NCBI GenBank assembly: GCA_964607915.1
Contig: CAZSMU010000051.1
Span: 1-22,790 of the forward strand
Direction: 5' to 3'
DNA from: JADJPL01 sp964607915
GTDB lineage: Bacteria; Bacteroidota; Bacteroidia; Chitinophagales; Saprospiraceae
Length of the DNA: 22,790 nucleotides
Of the stretch, positions 7,318 to 14,145 are shown in pieces (position 1 is the stretch's first letter; every line of letters starts with the position of its first letter). Both the position numbers and the translations under genes were made by a program. The notes under the pieces were generated by a model. The model was given only the letters and a program-made list of their open reading frames with translations. It made no database searches and was not told the DNA's origin.

Positions 7318-8436
7318 CTATGGCTTCCTTTCCGATTGGAGTTGCCGAAAGAGGTGGATGTTGAGCAGCCCTTCCACAGCGGCAAGACCTGCCGCCTGGG
7401 TGTAGGAATCAAAAAGCCGGATAGGAGGCGTGTCGGCCTGTTCGAGTAGGGGCTGGAGTTTGCTCCGTCGCTGGGCGTGTTGGACATCGCGGATAAAAAT
7501 CGCCCGGATCCTCCCGGGCAGCTTGAGGGCGATTTCGTGGTATAGATAGGGATCCTTCTCCCCGCTGTCGCCGATGAGTACGAAAGGCAGTTTGGGATAA
7601 GTTTCCAGGATGCGCAGGATGGCATCCGCTTTGTGGCTTATAGACCGGGCGTGCAGCTTGTAAGGGATGCCTATGTCCCGCAAAAGCAGGGGGCCTTTGG
7701 GCAGTTTGTGTATCCGCAGGTACTTTTTGACCATGCTGTGGAAGTTGCGGGGGCTGTTAGAGACGTAGAAGATAGGATTGAACCCGTCTCCGTCGGGGCC
7801 TTCCCGCAACGCGCGGAAAAAAGCGGCTACCTCGTCGAAGACCTTGCGACGGGCAGGGCTTTTGAACAGCGTATTATAGAGTACTTCCCATTTCAGCGGG
7901 GAGGTCACGCCGGTGTGGATAATCGTATCGTCAATGTCGGTGATGATGCCGAAGCTGGCTTCTTGTGGGGGGATGAGTATTTTGGTGCTGGCTTTGGCCG
8001 GGTGTGGTCCCCAAGGGGTGTCTATCAGCTCGACGCGTACCGATATCCAGTGCTTGACCTGGGTTTCGAGGGGGGGGTGGATGTCTTCCGATAGGGTGAA
8101 GTAGCCCTCTTTGTCGGTCAGGGTTTCAAAACAGTGGTCGCCGACGTACACGCGCAGGCGGGCATGGGGGATTTCGCTGCTGTCGAGCCGGCGGTACGTG
8201 TCCAACAACTGGTGCCAGGCATTCTGCAGAGGCCGGTTGCGGATAGATTTTCGAATCAGCACCCTTCCCTGTAAAAAAATGCGGTCTGTGCGGCCAAATC
8301 CACGATAGGTTGCTATTTTTACCGGGAGGTTTATGCCGCTCCGAACCGCTACTTGCAGCATCTGGAAGCGCAGGGTGTCGAAGGCGTGGTCGAGGCCGTG
8401 CAGTAGTCTATGCAAAAGGGCGCGGAGCATTGCCAT
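7318..8436 (-). CDS. App1-type phosphatase domain protein (DUF2183)
   Basis: A 372-residue protein. The C-terminal half is the App1 catalytic domain, a HAD-like phosphatase fold. It has the DxDxT motif in FGIITDIDDTIIHTG (Asp167, Asp169, Thr171), IFYVSNSPRN (motif II-like) and PFVLIGDSGEKDPYLY (motif IV-like). The family is named after yeast App1, an Mg2+-dependent phosphatidate phosphatase; bacterial members have mostly unproven substrates. The N-terminal half (about 35-160) carries a small beta-rich region (LRVYVGDHCFETLTDKEGYF) that often precedes the catalytic domain. No signal peptide or membrane helix is evident, so it is probably cytoplasmic or peripheral. The ATG at 8436 has a second in-frame ATG two codons later. 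Repeat copy C begins 33 nt upstream of the start. Confidence 0.88.
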   Translation of the reverse strand: MAMLRALLHRLLHGLDHAFDTLRFQMLQVAVRSGINLPVKIATYRGFGRTDRIFLQGRVLIRKSIRNRPLQNAWHQLLDTYRRLDSSEIPHARLRVYVGDHCFETLTDKEGYFTLSEDIHPPLETQVKHWISVRVELIDTPWGPHPAKASTKILIPPQEASFGIITDIDDTIIHTGVTSPLKWEVLYNTLFKSPARRKVFDEVAAFFRALREGPDGDGFNPIFYVSNSPRNFHSMVKKYLRIHKLPKGPLLLRDIGIPYKLHARSISHKADAILRILETYPKLPFVLIGDSGEKDPYLYHEIALKLPGRIRAIFIRDVQHAQRRSKLQPLLEQADTPPIRLFDSYTQAAGLAAVEGLLNIHLFRQLQSERKP

Positions 8437-8469
8437 AAGGAACGGTTATTCGCGAGCAGGGTTACAAAT

Positions 8470-8551
8470 ATTAGACTTGTTGCGAGGGGTCAGCGAGGGG
8501 TCAAAAAGGCCCTTTTGACCCTCGATGGTTTCCCTCGCCACGAGTTTGTTC
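8470..8551. repeat. Palindromic intergenic repeat, copy C (best preserved)
   Basis: Outer arms attagacttgttgcgagggg (8470-8489) and ccctcgccacgagtttgttc (8532-8551) are imperfect inverted repeats. An inner palindrome, cgaggggtcaaaaagg (8494-8509) against cccttttgaccctcg (8510-8524), sits at the centre. The whole element can fold as one nested hairpin or cruciform. It lies between two divergent genes, 33 nt from the App1-like start and 51 nt from the start at 8603. Confidence 0.8.
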
Positions 8552-8602
8552 ACAAGATTATCAGGATTTAAGAGACCTGAGGTAAAAAGGTTTACAGATT
8601 TT

Positions 8603-9133
8603 ATGAAAAAGATGTTGAGAAACGCACTTGTAGTCCTTTTGGGCTTGGGACCGATTTTTGCATCGGGGCAATCCATAACGATGACTCCCCCGGCGGAGTT
8701 CCATTCGGTAGATGGGGTGATAGGGGTTCTGTACCAGGTCATTTCTGGTCCGGCAGGCCAACGCAGGGATTGGAATACATTCCGGGCGCTGTTCCGCCCG
8801 GAGGCGCGCCTGAACGCTTTGGGAAAAGACCGGGAGGGCAATCCGCGCTTCAACACTATGGCTATTGAGGACTACATCCGCAATACCGGGCCCAATTTTG
8901 AGCAAAATGGGTTTTTTGAGCGCGAAATTGGCCGGGTCTCCGAACAGTACGGCGATATGATTCACGTATTCAGTACCTATGAGAGCCGCCGGGAAGAAAA
9001 AGGAGATGTTTTTTCGCGGGGCATCAACTCCATTCAGCTCATCAAAAAAGACGGCCGCTACTGGATTGTGAACATCCTCTGGAACAGCGAGACGCCAGAG
9101 AACCCCATCCCCGCGAAATACCTGAAAAACTGA
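8603..9133 (+). CDS. Secreted SnoaL/NTF2-like protein of unknown function
   Basis: A 176-residue protein. The start at 8603 was chosen because it opens a signal peptide (MKKMLRNALVVLLGLGPIFA, cleavage around residues 20-23). The frame's earlier ATG at 8525 lies in repeat copy C. The mature part fits the NTF2-like cone fold used by many small secreted Bacteroidota proteins. A helix contains VDGVIGVLYQVISGPAGQRR-DWNTFRALFRPEARL, then MAIEDYIRN, GFFEREIGRVSEQYGDMIHV and STYESRR. It closes with the strand pair INSIQLIKKDGRYWIVNILW. In such proteins the DW-x-x-F-x-x-LF segment and the final GRYWIVN strand are typical, but the pocket has no assigned ligand. It is convergent with rlpA, with only 12 nt between the stops. 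The fold assignment is by pattern and moderately sure; a function is not proposed. Confidence 0.75.
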   Translation: MKKMLRNALVVLLGLGPIFASGQSITMTPPAEFHSVDGVIGVLYQVISGPAGQRRDWNTFRALFRPEARLNALGKDREGNPRFNTMAIEDYIRNTGPNFEQNGFFEREIGRVSEQYGDMIHVFSTYESRREEKGDVFSRGINSIQLIKKDGRYWIVNILWNSETPENPIPAKYLKN

Positions 9134-9145
9134 TTGGCCGCCCGG

Positions 9146-10108
9146 CTAAAACTCGACGATAAAACCCGATAGCCGGAACTGGGCCAGGAGCTGGCGGCGA
9201 TAGGCCTCCGCCTCCGTGCGCGTGCCGGAGGCTCCGGCGACGACCCGGTACACTACCGCATTGTTATTGCTGGCACCCGGTACCACGAATACTTCCCCGA
9301 CGCCGAGGGATTGAATGGACTGCGCCTGGCGTTCCGCATTTTCTTTGCTGCTATACGCGCCGAGCTGGATTCCAAAGCCGCTGGTCCGAACGGTCGTCGC
9401 GGACAGCGGGGAGCGTGCCGCTAATTCAGTAGGGACAGTAGGGGTGACGGGATATTCATAGCCGCTGGGGACTGAGCTGGGCGGATAGGAGCTCGTCGCA
9501 GGCGTATTCTGGTAGTTGTTGCCGGAAGTATAGGGATTATTGATCGGATAGGTGCTGTATGGGCTTTGCACCACCGTTTCGGTGTAGGGGGCAGGCGAGT
9601 TGTTCTTTGGCAGCAGCGCGGTTCTGTTCAGCGGGTAGGGGTTGGTGCCGACACCGCGGGGGGTGAGATCCGGGTTGTAGAACTCCTGCGGGGTTTCGTA
9701 GCGGGAATACGAGCTGGCCGTGACGGGCTGTTGCGGGGTCTGGGCGAAGCCTACCGGCTCGACCAGTACGCGGGCTTTACCGGTCTGTTCCATACCCAGG
9801 GACAAAGCCCCTTCCAGAGATAGCGTGACGAGGAAGCCCTCGGCCAGAGGCCCTTTATCGTTTACCCGCACGATGACGCTGCGGCGAGTGTCCATGCGCG
9901 TCACCCGGAGCAGAGTACCTGCGGGGTAGCTTTTATGGGCGCAACTCAGTTGGGCCCGGTCGTAGACCTCCCCGTACGCGGTGGCCCGCCCCTGGTAGTA
10001 GTCGGAGTAGTAGTTCGCCCATCCGATTTCGCTGTCCTGGCCAAAGATAGAGGCGGAGCAGGTGGTGAAAATCGCCGCAAGGAGCAAGAAGCGCAGGGAA
10101 GTTGCCAT
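9146..10108 (-). CDS. RlpA-like DPBB domain protein with C-terminal SPOR domain
   Basis: A 320-residue secreted protein with a signal peptide (about residues 1-23, ending near SIFGQ). Residues 28-117 are the double-psi beta-barrel of RlpA: GWANYYSDYYQGRATAYGEV, LSCAHKSYPAGTLLRV, then RSVIVRVNDKGPLAEG. The His of CAHK (58) and Asp of VNDKGP (84) correspond to the residues of the RlpA lytic transglycosylase active site. A long Pro/Ser/Tyr/Asn-rich linker (about 120-240) follows. The SPOR domain (about 243-320, GFGIQLGAYSSKENAERQAQ to FRLSGFIVEF) binds peptidoglycan denuded of stem peptides at septa. It probably cleaves glycan strands during division. There is no lipobox in the usual position (the Cys at 17 sits in FTTC), so it may be periplasmic rather than lipidated. 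It lies downstream of ftsY on the same strand, 156 nt away. Confidence 0.9.
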   Translation of the reverse strand: MATSLRFLLLAAIFTTCSASIFGQDSEIGWANYYSDYYQGRATAYGEVYDRAQLSCAHKSYPAGTLLRVTRMDTRRSVIVRVNDKGPLAEGFLVTLSLEGALSLGMEQTGKARVLVEPVGFAQTPQQPVTASSYSRYETPQEFYNPDLTPRGVGTNPYPLNRTALLPKNNSPAPYTETVVQSPYSTYPINNPYTSGNNYQNTPATSSYPPSSVPSGYEYPVTPTVPTELAARSPLSATTVRTSGFGIQLGAYSSKENAERQAQSIQSLGVGEVFVVPGASNNNAVVYRVVAGASGTRTEAEAYRRQLLAQFRLSGFIVEF

Positions 10109-10264
10109 GGTACAAGTATTTGCGAGGATGAATCTAATTTGGTGGTTTAACGGAAAAGAGCGGGAGATATTGTATTTACCCGACCCATCACCATAAGCAC
10201 AATACGTATAGAGGTAAAGTAGGGTTGCGCATGGAGCCGTCAGAAGTCGCGCTCTGCCTCCGGT

Positions 10265-11221
10265 TCACGATTGGAAGAGCGCTTGTACGAAGCGCTCTTT
10301 GTGGAAGGGCTGCAACTGTTCGATCCCTTCTCCGACCCCGATGTAGCGGATGGGGATTTTGAACTGGTCGGAGATGCCTATGGCGACGCCCCCTTTGGCG
10401 GTGCCGTCGAGTTTGGTCAGAGCCAGGGCACTGACTTCGGTAGCCTCGGTGAATCGGCGGGCTTGTTCGATGGCATTTTGTCCGGTGGTCGCATCGAGGA
10501 CGAGCAGGACGTCGTGGGGGGCGCCTTCCAGTTTTTTGCCGATAGAGCGTTTAATTTTAGTGAGTTCCTGCATGAGGTGCAATTTGGTATGGAGTCGGCC
10601 GGCCGTATCAATGATGACGACGTCGCAGTCGTTTTTCAGGGCGTACTGTACGGTCTCGAAGGCCACGGCGGCGGGGTCGGCTTGCATTCCTTTGTCGTAG
10701 AAGGCGCAGCCTACGCGTTCGGACCATATTTTGAGCTGTTCGACGGCGGCGGCGCGGAAGGTATCGCCTGCGCCGAGGACTACTTTTTTTCCTTGCTGGG
10801 TGAACTGCCAGGCTAATTTGCCGATGGTGGTAGTTTTCCCGACCCCGTTGACTCCGACGACCATGATGACATAGGGCTTCACCCCTGGGGGGGCGGTGAA
10901 GCCGTCGGTATCCTCGGTGCGGTTTTCAGCCAGGAGGCGGGCGATTTCATCCTGGAGGATATGCTGGAGTTCCGACGCGTTCATGTATTTGTCGCGCGCT
11001 ACCCGGGCTTCTATGCGGCCAATGATTTTGAACGTCGTATCGGCACCGACATCTGCGGAGATGAGGAGCTGTTCGAGGTTGTCGAGTACTTCTTCGTCCA
11101 CCGTGGATTTACCGGCGATGGCGCGGGAAAGTTGGGAAAAGAAGCTGGTTTTGGTTTTTTCCAGTCCTTTGTCGAGGTCCTCCTTGTTTTTTTTCGAAAA
11201 CAGGTTGCCGAATAAGCTCAT
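10265..11221 (-). CDS. ftsY: Signal recognition particle receptor FtsY
   Basis: A 318-residue SRP GTPase. It docks ribosome-nascent chain-SRP complexes at the membrane for co-translational insertion. The short N-terminal A region is followed by the N domain helices (about 25-100, containing LDNLEQLLISADVGA). The NG GTPase follows with the P-loop GVNGVGKTT (123-131), DTFRAAA (153-159), the G3 box DTAGR (205-209), ATTGQNA (244-250) and TKLDGTAKGG (269-278). It ends with the typical YIGVGEGIEQLQPF. The acidic A domain seen in E. coli is nearly absent, as is usual for Bacteroidota. It is the last gene of the rpmB-rpmG-DUF4295-ftsY cluster. A hairpin with a T-rich tail lies between it and the DUF4295 gene, so its expression may be reduced relative to the ribosomal genes. 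Confidence 0.97.
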   Translation of the reverse strand: MSLFGNLFSKKNKEDLDKGLEKTKTSFFSQLSRAIAGKSTVDEEVLDNLEQLLISADVGADTTFKIIGRIEARVARDKYMNASELQHILQDEIARLLAENRTEDTDGFTAPPGVKPYVIMVVGVNGVGKTTTIGKLAWQFTQQGKKVVLGAGDTFRAAAVEQLKIWSERVGCAFYDKGMQADPAAVAFETVQYALKNDCDVVIIDTAGRLHTKLHLMQELTKIKRSIGKKLEGAPHDVLLVLDATTGQNAIEQARRFTEATEVSALALTKLDGTAKGGVAIGISDQFKIPIRYIGVGEGIEQLQPFHKERFVQALFQS

Positions 11222-11260
11222 AGTGTGGTGGCGTTATGCGTTAGGAATTTCCGAAAAACA

Positions 11261-11298
11261 AAAATAGGCTTTCCCCATCGTAGAAGAAAGCCTATTTT
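11261..11298 (-). terminator. Intrinsic terminator or attenuator between DUF4295 gene and ftsY
   Basis: A perfect 13-bp inverted repeat, AAAATAGGCTTTC (11261-11273) and GAAAGCCTATTTT (11286-11298), with a 12-nt loop. On the minus strand it is followed by TTTTTGTTTTTC, fitting an intrinsic terminator 20 nt after the DUF4295 stop. Because ftsY follows on the same strand, it may terminate only part of the transcripts. Confidence 0.75.
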
Positions 11299-11318
11299 CA
11301 GGAAAGGAAAGAATGGGT

Positions 11319-11495
11319 TTATTTCAACTTGGACAGGAACTCGTCCTTTTTGTCCTTGTGAACCATTTGTACCTTGTAGCTGTAGTTCCCCGTCTTTTGG
11401 TCTTTGACGCTGACGACGATTTTTATGAAATCTTTACCGGAGCCTGCGTTCGCACCACGCTGGGCTACTTTTGCGTTCTTTGATACCTTTGCCAT
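11319..11495 (-). CDS. DUF4295-family small basic protein
   Basis: A 58-residue protein, shorter than common gene-calling limits. It was identified by reading the minus strand between rpmG and ftsY: it begins MAKVSKNAKVAQRG and ends YKVQMVHKDKKDEFLSKLK. The KIVVSVKDQKTGNYSYKVQM core matches the DUF4295 pattern (K-x-V-K-x-x-KTG-x-Y-x-x-x-x-x-MV, then D-x-x-x-x-FL-x-K). The family is small, Lys-rich and largely restricted to Bacteroidota, and usually sits between rpmG and ftsY, as here. Its position and charge suggest association with the ribosome or translation, but its function is not established. It is flanked by hairpins on both sides (11261-11298 and 11523-11558). The start is fixed by the stops upstream and by MAK-x, like the neighbouring ribosomal protein. 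Confidence 0.9.
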   Translation of the reverse strand: MAKVSKNAKVAQRGANAGSGKDFIKIVVSVKDQKTGNYSYKVQMVHKDKKDEFLSKLK

Positions 11496-11522
11496 GGCAA
11501 TGTGTTTTTTTCAGTATAAGTA

Positions 11523-11558
11523 AAAGCCGTTCATCCATTTGAAACGGCAGACGGCTTT
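11523..11558 (-). terminator. Hairpin with alternative pairing after rpmG
   Basis: On the minus strand, GCCGTT (complement of 11543-11548) pairs with AACGGC (complement of 11526-11531), followed by TTTTACTT, a weak intrinsic terminator. The outer 8-bp pair AAAGCCGT / ACGGCTTT (11523-11530 with 11551-11558) uses the same downstream arm, so the two foldings exclude each other. It lies between rpmG and the DUF4295 gene. Confidence 0.45.
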
Positions 11559-11579
11559 GTAAAGTTCCCGTACAAGCGA

Positions 11580-11768
11580 CTATTTTATCTCGCGGTGTAC
11601 TGTCCTGCGCTTCAGAATTGAATTGTATTTCGTCAATTCAAGGCGATCGGGGGTATTTTTACGGTTTTTTTCCGTGACGTAACGCGACGTACCCGGCATA
11701 CCGCTTTTCTTGTGCTCGGTACATTCCAGTATGATGAGGATGCGGTTGCCTTTGCTCTTCTTTGCCAT
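11580..11768 (-). CDS. rpmG: 50S ribosomal protein L33
   Basis: A 62-residue protein of the large ribosomal subunit near the E site. The sequence reads MAKKSKGNRILIILECTEH, then GTSRYVTEKNRKNTPDRLEL and KYNSILKRRTVHREIK, the standard L33 pattern. The four-cysteine zinc motif of some L33 paralogues is absent: one cysteine is present (Cys16), where the zinc-binding form has CxxC pairs. This is therefore the zinc-independent (C-minus) type. The length is normal. It lies 41 nt downstream of the rpmB stop and upstream of the DUF4295 gene in the same orientation. Confidence 0.95.
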   Translation of the reverse strand: MAKKSKGNRILIILECTEHKKSGMPGTSRYVTEKNRKNTPDRLELTKYNSILKRRTVHREIK

Positions 11769-11809
11769 TTTTAAAAGAATTGAATCGTAAACGATTAAAA
11801 AAAAAGGGC

Positions 11810-12058
11810 TTATAAGTTTATACCATGGCGTACCCCTTTGGCTGCCAGGCTTTTCAGGTACTGATAGATACCCAGTTTGTCAATGGTGCGCAGTGCTTTC
11901 ATAGAGATTTTCAGCGTCACCCATTCGCCAGTCTCGGGAATGAAGAAGCGCTTCGTTTGCAGGTTGGGCAGAAAGCGGCGGCGCGTTTTCCGGTTGGAGT
12001 GGGAGACGTTGTTTCCGCTGATGGGGCGTTTGCCCGTTAACTGACATACTTTTGACAT
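11810..12058 (-). CDS. rpmB: 50S ribosomal protein L28
   Basis: An 82-residue protein. The start at 12058 gives the canonical N-terminus MSKVCQLTGKRPISGNNVSH. An in-frame ATG at 12118 would add 20 unrelated residues running into the tRNA leader and was rejected. Next come SNRKTRRRFLPNLQTKRFFI, TLKISMKALRTIDKLG and the C-terminal YLKSLAAKGV. It belongs to the large subunit and is assembled late. It is the first protein-coding gene after tRNA-Arg, 84 nt downstream of the tRNA 3' end. No separate promoter was seen, so both are probably transcribed from the strong promoter at 12242-12273. Confidence 0.96.
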   Translation of the reverse strand: MSKVCQLTGKRPISGNNVSHSNRKTRRRFLPNLQTKRFFIPETGEWVTLKISMKALRTIDKLGIYQYLKSLAAKGVRHGINL

Positions 12059-12142
12059 GACGGCCTTTGAATTTTGGCTTTTGGAGGCAGCCAACCAGGG
12101 CTGACAGCCTCCAAACATTCGCTTGTACTATTTTTGTGGTAG

Positions 12143-12216
12143 TGACTCCGAAAGGATTCGAACCTTTAACCTTCTGATCCGTAGTCAGATGCTCTATCCA
12201 ATTGAGCTACGGAGCC
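12143..12216 (-). tRNA. tRNA-Arg (anticodon ACG)
   Basis: A 74-nt tRNA read on the minus strand. The acceptor stem is GGCTCCG / CGGAGTC (one G-U pair) with discriminator A at 12143. The D arm contains AGCTCAATTGGATAGAGC, the anticodon stem TCTGA / TCAGA encloses the loop CTACGGA, giving anticodon ACG, and the T arm carries GGTTCGAATCC. The 3' CCA is not encoded (next bases are CTA), so it must be added enzymatically. The anticodon A34 would be deaminated to inosine by TadA to read CGU, CGC and CGA. Confidence 0.96.
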
Positions 12217-12241
12217 ATCGTGCGTTTGCTTAATGCGGATG

Positions 12242-12273
12242 CAAAGATAAGTGTACTTTTCTTTTTTCAAAAA
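12242..12273 (-). promoter_or_regulatory. Strong Bacteroidota-type promoter for tRNA-Arg/rpmB operon
   Basis: On the minus strand, TTTTTG (complement of 12268-12273), an 18-nt spacer and TATCTTTG (complement of 12242-12249) match the -33 TTTG and -7 TAnnTTTG consensus exactly. The predicted transcription start is about 20 nt upstream of the tRNA. It is the best promoter match in the window. Confidence 0.85.
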
Positions 12274-12298
12274 GGATTTTTAGTTTTTTGAAAAAAAA

Positions 12299-12332
12299 TG
12301 GTAAAAACCGGCCCAGAAGCCGGTTTTTACCA
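12299..12332. terminator. Intrinsic terminator downstream of the subtilase
   Basis: A perfect 14-bp inverted repeat (12299-12312 and 12319-12332; core AAAACCGGC / GCCGGTTTT) with a 6-nt loop. On the minus strand the stem is followed by an ATTTTTTTTC tract, so it terminates subtilase transcripts before the tRNA promoter. Confidence 0.92.
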
Positions 12333-12346
12333 GAAATTCGGGTGCG

Positions 12347-12384
12347 GCGAGGGGCGATAATCCCCTCGCAATAAGTCTGTTATT
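12347..12384. repeat. Mini copy of the palindromic repeat, copy D
   Basis: GCGAGGGG (12347-12354) and CCCCTCGC (12362-12369) form a perfect 8-bp stem around cgataat, continuing into the family's right end aataagtctgttat. The internal core is missing. The right end runs over the subtilase stop codon (complement of 12380-12382), so the element's terminal sequence supplies the TAA. Confidence 0.65.
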
Positions 12385-13996
12385 GCACCGATACTACGCG
12401 GTTGACGATGTCGCTGCCGCGTTTGATTTGTACAAAATAAGACCCCGGGGCCCAGCATTCTACGGGGATTTCCTCGGTTTGAATCTCATCGCTTCGGCCA
12501 GGCGGGTACACGCGCACGAGAACGGGTTGGCCGAGGGGGTTAAAGATTTTGAGGGAAGAGGCTTTGCCGGCAGGGGTCACGAAATCGAGGAACAGGCTGC
12601 TGTGGGCAGGGTTGGGGAAGACGGTGACGGCTGCCCCGACCTCTTTGGGGTCGCGGCATTTCTCCATGAGCAGGTTGAGGCTATTGAACACATTGAGCCG
12701 CCCTCCCGTGGCAGTAACGGTAGAGAGGGCCGGATTGAGGTCTACGCCCGACAAGAGGGCCTGGCGTACTTTGAGTGCGGTCTCCCTTGGGTAGCGCAGG
12801 GCTTCCCGGCCGATATTTCCGCAGGGCATGGCGTAGAGTAGGGCGATGGCACCGGCCAGATGGGGCGCGGCAGCCGAGTTCCCGTTGAACGCACCATAGT
12901 TGTTGAAGGGCTTAGTGGTGTAGGAGTTTTGGCCGGGCGCGCCCATATCTATGGACTTTCGGCCAAAGGCAGAGCCGTAGTAGCGCTCGTCGTTGGCGTT
13001 GGTGTTGAGCACGGTGAGCAGAAAGTCGCTGGGGCAGGTAGTGGGCATGTCGCCTACCTGGTCCACATCCCAGGCGTTGTTGGCCGCGCCGGCGGCGGTG
13101 AGGATACCGGCGGCACCCAGCCGCTCGTAGATTTTGCCCCAGGCGGGCTGCTGTTCGCAGAACACGCGGTTGACGCCAAAGGAGGCGTTGGTGGCGACGA
13201 CGAAGGCGCCGGACTTTCCATTCGACGTATTGTACCGCTCGCGCTGGTCGAGGATGTATTCGTATGCGGCGATGATATCGCTGACCATGCGCGTCTCCAG
13301 CAGCATGAGCTTGATGTTCCAGTTGATGCCGGCCACGCCCTTTTGGTTGTTGCCCTTGGCCCCGATGATGCCAGCGACCGAGTGGCCGTGCTGGTCGGAC
13401 ATGTGCATGGGGGAGTTGGTGATAAAATTCCAGCCCATGAAGTCATCCACATAGCCATTGTTGTCGTTGTCAATGCGGTCGCCGAAGGTCTCGGCATGAT
13501 TCTTCCAGACGTTTTCGCGCAGGTCTTCGTGCAGTACGTCGAACCCGCTGTCGAGTATGGCCACGACGATGGTGTCGCCCTGGGCGGTTAGGCCCCCGGT
13601 AGTCAGGCCCCAGGCTTTATCGGCACCTATGGCGAAGACTCCCCACTGTTCCGAGACGTCGGGGTCGTTGGGCCCTTGGCGGGTTTCGAGCACGTAGTCG
13701 AAGTGCGCGCTCTCGACGTCGGGGAAGGCCGCGAGCTCTTTGAGGAGCTCCTCAGGACCTATGGTGGACGTATCGTAGCGCAGCAGGCTGATGTTTTGGG
13801 TCTTGCTCAGGTGTTTCTCGATCCAGACCCCCCCGCCGGCGCGGCTGTGGGTCGAAAAGTCGGCAATAAAGTTCTGGGGCGGCAGCGCGCTTTTGAGCTT
13901 GACGATGATCTGACGCCGATCGGCATCCCCCGGATCCTGGGCCGACAGTTGGGCGCATGACAATAGCAGTATCCAGAGTAGTGTGTTCCTCCGCAT
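12380..13996 (-). CDS. Secreted S8 family peptidase (subtilase) with T9SS sorting domain
   Basis: A 538-residue protein from the ATG at 13996, which opens a signal peptide (MRRNTLLWILLLSCAQLSAQ). A 64-residue in-frame upstream extension is repeat and terminator sequence and was rejected. Residues about 25-105 look like an inhibitor/propeptide region. The catalytic domain holds Asp149 (VVAILDSGFDVLHEDL), His203 (DQHGHSVAGI, where most subtilases have HGTHVAG) and Ser374 (NGNSAAAPHLAG). The usual AAGN oxyanion segment is ILTAAGAANN, so the hole Asn is probably Asn306. The segment GDMPTTCPSDFLLTVLNTNA follows. Residues about 456-538 are a type A T9SS C-terminal domain (VTVFPNPAHSSLFL ... PGSYFVQI ... 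VVSVQ), which directs export across the outer membrane and cell-surface attachment. It is a single gene, closed by the terminator at 12299-12332. Confidence 0.95.
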   Translation of the reverse strand: MRRNTLLWILLLSCAQLSAQDPGDADRRQIIVKLKSALPPQNFIADFSTHSRAGGGVWIEKHLSKTQNISLLRYDTSTIGPEELLKELAAFPDVESAHFDYVLETRQGPNDPDVSEQWGVFAIGADKAWGLTTGGLTAQGDTIVVAILDSGFDVLHEDLRENVWKNHAETFGDRIDNDNNGYVDDFMGWNFITNSPMHMSDQHGHSVAGIIGAKGNNQKGVAGINWNIKLMLLETRMVSDIIAAYEYILDQRERYNTSNGKSGAFVVATNASFGVNRVFCEQQPAWGKIYERLGAAGILTAAGAANNAWDVDQVGDMPTTCPSDFLLTVLNTNANDERYYGSAFGRKSIDMGAPGQNSYTTKPFNNYGAFNGNSAAAPHLAGAIALLYAMPCGNIGREALRYPRETALKVRQALLSGVDLNPALSTVTATGGRLNVFNSLNLLMEKCRDPKEVGAAVTVFPNPAHSSLFLDFVTPAGKASSLKIFNPLGQPVLVRVYPPGRSDEIQTEEIPVECWAPGSYFVQIKRGSDIVNRVVSVQ

Positions 13997-14018
13997 AGTT
14001 TCGTAAGTTTTGTTTGAT

Positions 14019-14100
14019 GATGGACTGCTTGCGAGGGGAATCAACGCGGGGTCTAAAGGGCCTTTTTTCCCTCGCCGACCCCCTCGCAACCAGTTCGAAT
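14019..14100. repeat. Palindromic intergenic repeat, copy E
   Basis: Arms gatggactgcttgcgagggg (14019-14038) and cccctcgcaaccagttcgaat (14080-14100) are inverted. The core is gcggggtctaaagggccttt-tttccctcgc. It ends 22 nt before the subtilase ATG and therefore lies in its 5' leader or promoter. Confidence 0.75.
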
Positions 14101-14145
14101 AAAAAAAGCCGATCCCCAGGCACCAAGGCCCGGCAATCAGCTTTT
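14101..14145 (-). terminator. Orphan intrinsic terminator upstream of the subtilase
   Basis: On the minus strand, AAAAGCTGAT (complement of 14136-14145) pairs with ATCGGCTTTT (complement of 14104-14113), with an inner stem CCGGGC-cttggt-GCCTGG, and is followed by seven Ts. The structure is strong, but no minus-strand gene precedes it. It would end a small RNA or attenuate a long subtilase leader. Confidence 0.65.

Noticed and set aside
6450..7625. 391-codon open frame on the minus strand across the quinone oxidoreductase and App1 genes
   Set aside because: It is antisense to the oxidoreductase and out of frame with the App1 gene, whose phosphatase motifs are intact in another frame.
10109..10140. 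Further repeat copy upstream of rlpA (acaagtatttgcgaggatgaatctaat)
   Set aside because: It shares short words with the family ends but not their order or the core palindrome; resemblance could be chance.
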